Shown one piece after another: positions 1-5,037 of a stretch of 10,532 nt of DNA (position 1 is its first letter; each line of letters starts with the position of its first letter). Under the pieces are notes generated by a model. That model did not search any database, had not been told where the DNA came from, and saw nothing but the letters and a program-made list of their open reading frames with translations. The DNA comes from Clostridiales bacterium (lineage in GTDB: Bacteria; Bacillota; Clostridia; Oscillospirales; Oscillospiraceae), in contig JAHZEE010000001.1 in assembly GCA_019421975.1 (NCBI GenBank), forward strand, positions 10,480-21,011, read 5' to 3'. The position numbers and the translations under genes are program-made.

Positions 1-2
1 TC

Positions 3-137
3 TCGCAGTACAAGCGGCCCCGGTATTACCGCTTCGTCGATGCGCTCCCCCTCACCGCCACCGGGAAGAAGCAGCATTTCAAAATCCGTGAACAGGCGGC
101 GCAGGATCTGGCCGCAGGCCTGCTGCGCCGCAGCTGA
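3..137 (+). CDS. C-terminal end of an AMP-binding acyl-CoA synthetase/ligase-like protein (5' truncated by window)
   Basis: Only the last 44 residues are present, ending at TGA 135-137; the gene enters from the left edge. The visible peptide has the A10-type core of the AMP-binding enzyme C-terminal domain: YKRPRYYRFVDALPLT followed by ATGKKQHFK. The lysine after the TG of that motif is the usual catalytic lysine of ANL-superfamily enzymes (acyl-CoA synthetases, aryl-CoA ligases, adenylation domains), which activate a carboxylic acid as an acyl-AMP. The thioesterase gene starts 12 bases after the stop, so the two probably share an operon and act on related acyl-CoA or acyl-carrier thioesters. 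The substrate cannot be read from this fragment, and a non-ribosomal-peptide-type adenylation domain is not excluded. Confidence 0.82.
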   Translation, partial: SQYKRPRYYRFVDALPLTATGKKQHFKIREQAAQDLAAGLLRRS

Positions 138-149
138 GGAGGCATTTTT

Positions 150-569
150 ATGATATCCCAACCCTATCGCCGCCGGGCGCAGTACTATGAGACCGACCAG
201 ATGGCCATTGTCCACCACACCAACTACATCCGCTGGTTTGAAGAGGCCCGCATCGACTGGATGCGGCAGCAGGGCTATGGCTGCCGGGAGCTGGAGGCCC
301 AGGGTCTCATCATCCCCGTTGTGGATGCCAGCGCCAAATACCTGCGCTCGGTTCTGTTCGACGACGAGGTGGAGATCACCGCCAAGCTGGTGGTCTTCAC
401 CGGCGTGCGCATGGCCTTCGACTACACCGTCCGGTTTGTCTCCGACGGCGCAGTGGCCGTCACCGGCCACACTACCCACTGCTTTGTGGACCCAGCGCAT
501 GTGCCCGTCAGCGTCAAGCGCCGCAATCCCCAGCTTTTCACCGCCCTTTCGGCGCTGGTGGAAACCTAA
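150..569 (+). CDS. YbgC/4HBT-family hotdog acyl-CoA thioesterase
   Basis: A 139-residue protein, the usual length for single-domain 4-hydroxybenzoyl-CoA thioesterase-like hotdog enzymes. They hydrolyse acyl-CoA (or acyl-ACP) to free acid and thiol in the cytoplasm. The N-terminal signature YYETDQMAIVHHTNYIRWFE (residues 12-31) matches the family pattern of aspartate, then a short stretch, then HxNY at the start of the hot-dog helix; Asp16 is the expected catalytic acid. ATG 150 is chosen because an AGGAGG site (137-142) sits 7 bases upstream. The gene closely follows the AMP-ligase fragment, so ligase and thioesterase probably work on the same acyl thioester pool, perhaps as activation and proofreading or release. 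The last base of the stop codon is also the first base of the palindromic repeat that follows. Family is secure; substrate is unknown. Confidence 0.88.
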   Translation: MISQPYRRRAQYYETDQMAIVHHTNYIRWFEEARIDWMRQQGYGCRELEAQGLIIPVVDASAKYLRSVLFDDEVEITAKLVVFTGVRMAFDYTVRFVSDGAVAVTGHTTHCFVDPAHVPVSVKRRNPQLFTALSALVET

Positions 570-685
570 CACCTCTCCGTCATGGCTTACGCCATGCCAC
601 CTCCCCTCCAAAGGAGGCTCTGGAGGGTGCAAAATAAAAAGGCTCCCCTGGAGGGGAGCTGGCAGCGAAGCGGACTGAGAGGTGT
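569..685. repeat. Palindromic multi-hairpin intergenic repeat, copy 1
   Basis: A 117-bp element bounded by the perfect 9-bp terminal inverted repeat acacctctc (569-577) / gagaggtgt (677-685). Inside it are further hairpins: catggc-ttac-gccatg (581-596), cctcc-aaa-ggagg (605-617) and gctcccc/ggggagc (642-659). No open frame in it looks like a protein. It starts on the last base of the upstream stop codon. A second, oppositely oriented copy lies at 814-932. The pattern resembles MITE- or RUP-like short dispersed repeats; I believe similar GC-rich hairpin repeats occur in gut Clostridia, but copy number here cannot be known from one window. Confidence 0.85.
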
Positions 686-763
686 CAATCTCCCGTCTGG
701 GATGTATCCGCCTCCGCTATATGATTCGCGCAAGTTTCCTTGAAGTAGAATATTCAGATAAAG

Positions 764-792
764 AGGAGCTTCTGCGTCTGGCAGAGGCTCCT
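764..792 (+). terminator. Hairpin between the two repeats, possible weak terminator
   Basis: aggagcttctgc (764-775) pairs with gcagaggctcct (781-792) over 12 positions, with one G-T wobble and a 5-base loop, and short A and T runs flank it. The downstream T tract is broken (tttcgtgt), so it is a poor intrinsic terminator. It could end transcription from the upstream ligase/thioesterase unit, or be a processed or structured RNA element. Confidence 0.4.
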
Positions 793-813
793 TTCGTGTC
801 TGATCCTTCCCGA

Positions 814-932
814 ACACCTCTCAGTCAGCTGCCGCTGACAGCTCCCCTCAGGGGGAGCCTTTGTGGGGATGCGGAGCAGTGCTCAAAGCCTCCCCTTGAG
901 GGGAGGTGCCGCCGCAGGCGGCGGAGAGGTGG
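814..932. repeat. Palindromic multi-hairpin intergenic repeat, copy 2 (inverted relative to copy 1)
   Basis: A 119-bp element with ends acacctctc (814-822) / gagaggtgg (924-932), one mismatch in the 9-bp terminal inverted repeat. Its internal hairpins are gtcagc-tgcc-gctgac (824-839), gctcccc/ggggagc (841-858), cctcccc/ggggagg (889-906) and gccgcc-gca-ggcggc (908-922). The reverse complement of copy 1 aligns along its whole length. The arms next to the right-hand end differ in sequence between copies but pair perfectly in each. No coding potential is evident. Confidence 0.85.
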
Positions 933-994
933 CCTCCGGCCAGATCTCCGACCACAGAGGCGCGTTTTGATATGTTCAGATTGCTGGAAAATTC

Positions 995-1023
995 TTGCAT
1001 GTCCAGCCACTTTCGGGTATACT
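995..1023 (+). promoter_or_regulatory. Sigma-A-type promoter for the zinc-ribbon/argF unit
   Basis: TTGCAT (995-1000), a 17-base spacer, then TATACT (1018-1023): 5/6 matches to the consensus in each box with optimal spacing. Transcription should start near 1030, giving a leader of about 55-60 bases that holds a small gcgcc/ggcgc hairpin (1056-1069) and the ribosome-binding site. It lies just after repeat copy 2 and is the only good promoter in the 570-1087 gap. Confidence 0.75.
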
Positions 1024-1072
1024 AAAGGTAGTAGCCGAGCATTGCCTCATTTGACGCGCCCCAGGGCGCACT

Positions 1073-1080
1073 AGGGAGGT
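1073..1080 (+). promoter_or_regulatory. Ribosome-binding site that points to an ATC start
   Basis: agggaggt (1073-1080) is a near-ideal Shine-Dalgarno sequence. The codon at normal distance (7 bases) is ATC at 1088. No ATG, GTG or TTG exists in the reading frame between the in-frame stop at 1052-1054 and the conserved cysteines of the protein, so this site decides the start. Confidence 0.65.
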
Positions 1081-1087
1081 CATCCGC

Positions 1088-1780
1088 ATCGAAACTGCAA
1101 CCTGTACATCGCTCACCCACTGCCCCTACTGTGGTGCGCTCACCACACCGGGACGCCCCTGTCCCAGCTGCTCGTTTGACCCCGCGCGGCAGCAGATCCC
1201 TTCAACTCAGGAGCTGCAGGAAAGATATCTGCCCCACTACACCGCGCTGCGGCCGCAGTTTGACGCGCTGCACCGAGAGCTGCGGGGCTATGCCGCCCGC
1301 AGGGCGCACCACGGGCGCTCTCTGCAGCTGAGCCGGCTGATCTGCCTTCTGGTGGGCCTGGTCGGCGCGGTGCTGCTTGTGACGCATCTGGCACAGTCCT
1401 TTACCCTGGAATCCGCTGCTACGCCGCTGGTGATCGTTCTGTTTGCCCTCGCCATGGACCTGCTGGTCCGGCACAGCAACACCCACACCGCCGAACGGCA
1501 GCTGAAAGCCATCTCGCTGCTGCAGACCCAGATCGAGCTGCAGGACCAGGATATCCGGGCGCCGCTGCATTTTGCGTTCTGCCACCCGGCCGTGCTCGCT
1601 GAGATCATCGCCGCGCCGGAGGACCCATCCCAGGCTGTCTGCCGCATCCGGCAGCAGGCCATGGAGCAGGCCATCCTGGAGGCCGGCCGCTGGCCCCTGC
1701 GCCCGGTGGAGCAGGAGGCCATGATGGAGCTTGGCATGTGGAACCACTATACCGCAATCCCCAAGAAATCGGAGGAATGA
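1088..1780 (+). CDS. Zinc-ribbon, two-TM membrane protein of unknown function (apparent ATC start)
   Basis: I do not recognise the family. Reading from ATC 1088 gives 230 residues. There is a zinc-ribbon pattern near the N-terminus (Cys12-x2-Cys15 and Cys25-x2-Cys28), a charged linker, a hydrophobic segment at about 84-105, a second at about 113-127, then a mostly helical, Gln/Glu-rich cytoplasmic-looking C-terminal part (about 130-230). Small zinc-ribbon membrane proteins of this architecture are common hypotheticals in Clostridia. The zinc ribbon is in the same open frame as the rest but lies upstream of any ATG, GTG or TTG. A caller limited to standard starts would pick GTG 1352 and lose the ribbon and most of the first membrane segment. 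Either ATC is the real initiator or the base is a mutation or sequencing error. The stop is 3 bases before argF, whose ribosome-binding site (ggagga, 1771-1776) lies inside this gene, so the two are probably co-transcribed and translationally coupled. Confidence 0.65.
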   Translation: METATCTSLTHCPYCGALTTPGRPCPSCSFDPARQQIPSTQELQERYLPHYTALRPQFDALHRELRGYAARRAHHGRSLQLSRLICLLVGLVGAVLLVTHLAQSFTLESAATPLVIVLFALAMDLLVRHSNTHTAERQLKAISLLQTQIELQDQDIRAPLHFAFCHPAVLAEIIAAPEDPSQAVCRIRQQAMEQAILEAGRWPLRPVEQEAMMELGMWNHYTAIPKKSEE

Positions 1781-1783
1781 ACC

Positions 1784-2779
1784 ATGAATCTCAAAGGCAG
1801 AAGCTTTTTAAAACTGCTGGACTTTACGCCGGAGGAGATCCTGTACCTGCTGGATCTGGCGGAGAGCCTCAAGGCCAAGAAAAAGGCCAATGTACGCATC
1901 GACCGCTGGCAGGGCAAAAACCTCGCCCTGATCTTTGTAAAGACTCCCACCCGAACCCGATGCGCGTTTGAGGTCGCCGCCCACGACATGGGCATGGGCG
2001 TCACCTACCTCGACCCCACGGGCTCCCAGATCGGCAAGAAGGAGTCCATCGCCGACACCGCGCGGGTGCTGGGGCGGATGTTTGACGCCATCGAATACCG
2101 CGGCTTCGGCCAGGACATCGTCGAGGAGCTGGCCAGGTACGCGGGCGTGCCGGTCTACAACGGCCTCACCAACGAGTTCCATCCCACCCAGATGCTGGCG
2201 GACATGCTGACCGTGCGCGAGCACTTCGGCCGGCTCGCGGGCGTCCGCTTCTGCTACCTGGGCGACGCCCGCTACAACACCGGCAACAGCCTGATGGTGG
2301 TCTGCGCCAAGCTGGGGCTGCAGTTCACCGCCTGCGCGCCCAAGGCCTATTGGCCGGCTCCGGCGCTGGTGGACACCTGCCGCGCACTCTGTGAATCCTC
2401 CGGCGGCTCAATTACGCTCACGGAGGATGTCTCCGAGGGCACCCGCGGCGCGGATGTCATCGCCACCGATGTGTGGGTCTCCATGGGCGAGCCCATGGAC
2501 GCCTGGAAGGAGCGCATCGACGCGCTGCTGCCCTATCAGGTGAACCGGAAGGTGATGGAAAACGCCGGACCGGACGCCATCTTCATGCACTGTCTGCCAG
2601 CCTTCCACGACCTGGGCACCGGCATCGGCCGCGAGGTCTACGAGACATTCGGCCTGGCCGAGCTGGAGGTCACAGACGAGGTCTTTGAGAGCGCCCAGTC
2701 CATCGTCTTTGACGAGGCCGAAAACCGGATGCACACCATCAAGGCCGTCATGGTCGCCACCCTGGACGAATCCTACTGA
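1784..2779 (+). CDS. argF: Ornithine carbamoyltransferase
   Basis: A 331-residue protein, normal length for this family. It transfers the carbamoyl group of carbamoyl phosphate to ornithine, making citrulline in arginine synthesis (or the reverse in arginine catabolism). Family motifs run in order: [10 protein letters not shown] (56-65), [30 protein letters not shown] (the SMG ornithine loop), HCLPAFHD with the active-site Cys, and [13 protein letters not shown] near the end. Two odd positions sit in the carbamoyl-phosphate loop: the usual FEKxSTRTR reads FVKTPTRTR, so Glu52 is Val and Ser55 is Pro (numbering coincides with E. coli ArgI). The first Asn of the usual DARNN is Tyr, although the second Asn is kept. 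ATG 1784 has ggagga 7 bases upstream. No other arginine gene is in the window, so biosynthetic versus catabolic use is open; arcB or a related carbamoyltransferase is possible. Confidence 0.85.
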   Translation: MNLKGRSFLKLLDFTPEEILYLLDLAESLKAKKKANVRIDRWQGKNLALIFVKTPTRTRCAFEVAAHDMGMGVTYLDPTGSQIGKKESIADTARVLGRMFDAIEYRGFGQDIVEELARYAGVPVYNGLTNEFHPTQMLADMLTVREHFGRLAGVRFCYLGDARYNTGNSLMVVCAKLGLQFTACAPKAYWPAPALVDTCRALCESSGGSITLTEDVSEGTRGADVIATDVWVSMGEPMDAWKERIDALLPYQVNRKVMENAGPDAIFMHCLPAFHDLGTGIGREVYETFGLAELEVTDEVFESAQSIVFDEAENRMHTIKAVMVATLDESY

Positions 2780-2782
2780 GTA

Positions 2783-2802
2783 AAAAACGCAGCCGCGTTT
2801 TT
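2783..2802 (+). terminator. Weak hairpin after argF
   Basis: aaaaacgc (2783-2790) and gcgttttt (2795-2802) form an 8-bp stem with a 4-base loop and T residues on the 3' arm. It starts 3 bases after the argF stop, so it is placed as a terminator, but only 3 GC pairs hold the stem and the T's lie within it. Confidence 0.4.
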
Positions 2803-2806
2803 CACC

Positions 2807-2824
2807 TTCCGGCCCCGGCCGGAA
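2807..2824. other. GC-rich inverted repeat in the argF-hpf gap
   Basis: ttccggc (2807-2813) and gccggaa (2818-2824) form a perfect 7-bp stem with a 4-base loop, immediately after the weaker hairpin and about 40 bases before the hpf start. It may be part of a compound terminator, an hpf leader structure or an operator. I see no convincing -35/-10 pair for hpf in this gap, so hpf may also be reached by read-through from argF. Confidence 0.35.
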
Positions 2825-2865
2825 TCTACAACGAATGGCCCTTTCGGGCGAAAGGAGCGAACACC

Positions 2866-3408
2866 ATGAAACTCACATTTACAGACAAGAAGATCACGCT
2901 TCCCAAGGCCGTGCACGACTACGCGGAAAAGAAAGTGGGCAAGCTGGACCGCTATTTTAAAAATGACACGGAGGCCACAGTGGTCTTCAGCGTGGAGAAA
3001 GACCGCAACCGCGTGGAGTTGACCGTCCGGTCCAGCGGCACCATCCTGCGCGTGTCCGAGCAGACCTCTGACATGTTTGCCTCCATCGACGCAGCTGTCA
3101 CCTCCATGGAGCGGCAGATCCGCAAAAACAAGACCCGCCTGGAGAAGCGGCTGCGCCAGGGCGCCTTCGAGCGGGTCCTGCCCGAGACGCCGTCCTCGTT
3201 TGCCGAGGTGCAGGAGGAGGGGGCGTTTGAGATCGTGCGCACCAAGCAGTTCCCCATCAAGCCCATGACCCGGGAAGAGGCGATTTTGCAGATGAACCTG
3301 CTTGAGCACACCTTCTTCGCCTTCAAGGACGAGGAGTCCGACGGCGCCTTCGCCGTTGTCTACAGGCGCAACGACGGCGGCTACGGTCTCATTGAGGACC
3401 GCGGCTGA
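2866..3408 (+). CDS. hpf: Long-form ribosome hibernation promoting factor
   Basis: A 180-residue protein matching the long HPF form of Firmicutes. Residues 1 to about 100 are the HPF/RaiA (YfiA/sigma-54 modulation) fold that binds the 30S decoding region, opening with MKLTFTDKKITLPKAVHDYA and containing the Lys/Arg-rich helix around 80-100. After a short linker, residues about 122-180 are the C-terminal dimerisation domain (EIVRTKQFPIKPMTREEAIL, then the FFAFKDEESDGAFAVVYRR region and a YGLIE ending). In this family the C-terminal domain joins two 70S ribosomes into inactive 100S dimers under starvation or stationary phase. ATG 2866 follows aaaggag (2849-2855) at 10 bases. A strong intrinsic terminator follows. 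Confidence 0.93.
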   Translation: MKLTFTDKKITLPKAVHDYAEKKVGKLDRYFKNDTEATVVFSVEKDRNRVELTVRSSGTILRVSEQTSDMFASIDAAVTSMERQIRKNKTRLEKRLRQGAFERVLPETPSSFAEVQEEGAFEIVRTKQFPIKPMTREEAILQMNLLEHTFFAFKDEESDGAFAVVYRRNDGGYGLIEDRG

Positions 3409-3425
3409 GACAGAATTTGACACGG

Positions 3426-3464
3426 ACGCACGCCGGATGGACACGCCTCCGGCGTGCGTTTTTT
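3426..3464 (+). terminator. Intrinsic terminator of hpf
   Basis: A perfect 12-bp stem acgcacgccgga (3426-3437) / tccggcgtgcgt (3448-3459) with a 10-base loop is followed by a run of T (3459-3464). It ends hpf transcription and separates it from the rnf promoter region. Confidence 0.9.
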
Positions 3465-3556
3465 GCTATCTGGCGAAAAAATCCCCCGCAGATTTGTGAA
3501 ATTTGCACCAATTTTCGCCTTGTTTTTGCTGGAAAATCTTTTTTTACCGTCCTTTT

Positions 3557-3572
3557 TACCAAATGAGTGGTA
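3557..3572. promoter_or_regulatory. Candidate operator upstream of the rnf promoter
   Basis: A TACCA-N6-TGGTA inverted repeat whose right edge is 7 bases from the -35 box of the rnf promoter. Its left arm also ends the second copy of an 8-base direct repeat tttttacc (3541-3548 and 3553-3560, 12 bases apart). The surrounding 3465-3615 stretch is far more AT-rich than the coding DNA. Placement suits an activator or repressor, but no known regulator's consensus is clearly met. Confidence 0.3.
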
Positions 3573-3579
3573 TTTTTTC

Positions 3580-3608
3580 TTGCAAATCTTAGCCGCTTAT
3601 GATATAAA
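3580..3608 (+). promoter_or_regulatory. Sigma-A-type promoter of the rnf operon
   Basis: TTGCAA (3580-3585), 17-base spacer, TATAAA (3603-3608), preceded by T-rich DNA like an UP element. Transcription should begin near 3614-3616, leaving a leader of about 90 bases before the chosen rnfC start at 3705. I see no recognisable riboswitch or T-box in that leader. The position also argues against an rnfC start at ATG 3618, which would be almost leaderless. Confidence 0.8.
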
Positions 3609-3704
3609 TTTTGTTGTATGGATACAAGATTGGCGTACTGCGTCATTGCAGCTGCGACCAAGCGAAATCCCCCCTCCCGCCATTCAGAAACAGAGGTGAA
3701 TTTG

Positions 3705-5024
3705 ATGGCTCATGCGTTTTTTGGAGGCGTCCATCCGAAAGACATGAAGGCGATGTCCTGTGACAAAGCCATTCAGGTGTTTCCCGCCCCCAAGCAAGTC
3801 GTAATCCCCATGTCCCAGCACATTGGCGCACCCTGCCAGCCCCTTGTCAAAAAGGGCGATGTGGTCACGGTGGGTCAGAAGATTGGTGACAATACCGGGA
3901 TGTGCGTGCCTGTGCACGCCTCCGTGTCCGGTAAGGTCATCGCCGTGGAACCCCGCCCCTATGTGGGCGGTACCAATGTAATGGCTGTCGTCATCGAAAA
4001 TGATTTTCAGGACACCCTGTGCCCCGAAATTCAGCCGCGGCAGTCCATCGATTCCCTGAGCCCGGAAGAGCTTACGGAGATCATTCACCAGGCTGGCATC
4101 GCCGGTATGGGCGGCGCCACCTTCCCAACCCATGTGAAGATTTCCAGCGGCATCGGCAAGGTCGACACCATCATCGTCAACGCCGCCGAGTGCGAACCCT
4201 ACATTACATCTGACGACCGGCTCATGCGGGAGATGCCGGAAAAGGTGCTTGCAGGCCTTCGCATTGTCATGAAGATCTTCGGTCTCGATAAGGCTTATAT
4301 CGGCATCGAAGACAACAAGCCCCAGGCGGCAGACGCGCTGCAGTCCAAGCTGGAGGCGGGCGAGCACATCGAGATTCTCCGCCTGCACACGCGTTACCCC
4401 CAGGGCGCTGAAAAGCAGCTGATCCAGGCCGCCACCGGCCGTCAGGTGCCGCCGGGCGGTCTGCCTGCCGCCGTCGGCTGCGCTGTGTTCAATGTGGCCA
4501 CGGTCAAGGCCATCTACGACGCGGTGTACGAGGGCATGCCGCTCGTCCGGCGTGTTGTCACCGTCACCGGCTCTGCCATGAAGGACACCGCCAACTACTT
4601 AGCCCCCATCGGCACCTCCTTCCAGGACCTCATCGACGCCGCCGGCGGCTTTGCCACCGACCCGTACAAGGTTTTGACCGGCGGCCCCATGATGGGCATT
4701 GCCCAGCACACGCTGGAGGTGTCCATGATCAAGGGCACCAACGCCGTCACCTGCTTCAGCCAGAAGGACAACCACGAGGTCAAAGTGCCGCACTGCATCC
4801 GCTGCGGCAAGTGCGTGGGCGTGTGCCCCATGCATCTGATGCCACTCATGATGTACAAGGCCGAGCGCAACAGCAATATGGAGGATCTGGATTCGCTGCA
4901 TGTCATGGACTGCATCGAGTGCGGCTCCTGCGCTTACACCTGCCCGGCCGGCATCCATCTGGTGCAGAGCTTTAAGATTGCCAAGCAGAAGCTGCGCGAG
5001 GCGCAGGCTGCTGCAAAGGTCTGA
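3705..5024 (+). CDS. rnfC: Rnf complex subunit RnfC (NADH-binding FMN/Fe-S subunit)
   Basis: A 439-residue peripheral subunit where the Rnf complex meets NAD+/NADH on the cytoplasmic face. The order is an N-terminal barrel-sandwich-like region (FFGGVHPKDMK, then PVHASVSGKVIAVEPR), the Nqo1-type nucleotide/FMN domain with GMGGATFPTHVK (134-145) and NAAECEPYITSDD, a YPQGAEKQLI segment and an SLBB-like part. Two 4Fe-4S motifs close it: Cys364-x2-Cys367-x2-Cys370-x3-Cys374 and Cys403-x2-Cys406-x2-Cys409-x3-Cys413. ATG 3705 is preferred because agaggtg (3692-3698) precedes it and the protein then starts as usual for the family; the in-frame ATG 3618 would add 29 unlike residues and lies at the predicted transcription start. 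First gene of the operon; its TGA overlaps the rnfD ribosome-binding site. Confidence 0.95.
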   Translation: MAHAFFGGVHPKDMKAMSCDKAIQVFPAPKQVVIPMSQHIGAPCQPLVKKGDVVTVGQKIGDNTGMCVPVHASVSGKVIAVEPRPYVGGTNVMAVVIENDFQDTLCPEIQPRQSIDSLSPEELTEIIHQAGIAGMGGATFPTHVKISSGIGKVDTIIVNAAECEPYITSDDRLMREMPEKVLAGLRIVMKIFGLDKAYIGIEDNKPQAADALQSKLEAGEHIEILRLHTRYPQGAEKQLIQAATGRQVPPGGLPAAVGCAVFNVATVKAIYDAVYEGMPLVRRVVTVTGSAMKDTANYLAPIGTSFQDLIDAAGGFATDPYKVLTGGPMMGIAQHTLEVSMIKGTNAVTCFSQKDNHEVKVPHCIRCGKCVGVCPMHLMPLMMYKAERNSNMEDLDSLHVMDCIECGSCAYTCPAGIHLVQSFKIAKQKLREAQAAAKV

Positions 5025-5037
5025 GGAGGTGTGATCT

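Noticed and set aside
723..751. Promoter with TAGAAT (746-751) in the inter-repeat spacer
   Set aside because: No acceptable -35 box at 16-18 bases upstream, and no gene begins downstream of it before the much better promoter at 995-1023.
569..932. CRISPR array or insertion sequence remnant
   Set aside because: Only two inverted copies exist, with no regular spacers, no transposase fragment and no clear target-site duplication; a short palindromic repeat family explains it better.
682..1074. Open frame of 130 residues through the repeat region
   Set aside because: It crosses repeat copy 2 and the promoter, is Arg-rich and low complexity, and has no ribosome-binding site.
3618..3704. 29-residue N-terminal extension of RnfC from ATG 3618
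   Set aside because: It lies at the predicted transcription start, has no ribosome-binding site, and does not resemble RnfC; ATG 3705 has a proper site and gives the normal family start.
3609..3704. Riboswitch or T-box in the rnf leader
   Set aside because: No T-box sequence, specifier stem, or known aptamer core is visible in the roughly 90-base leader.
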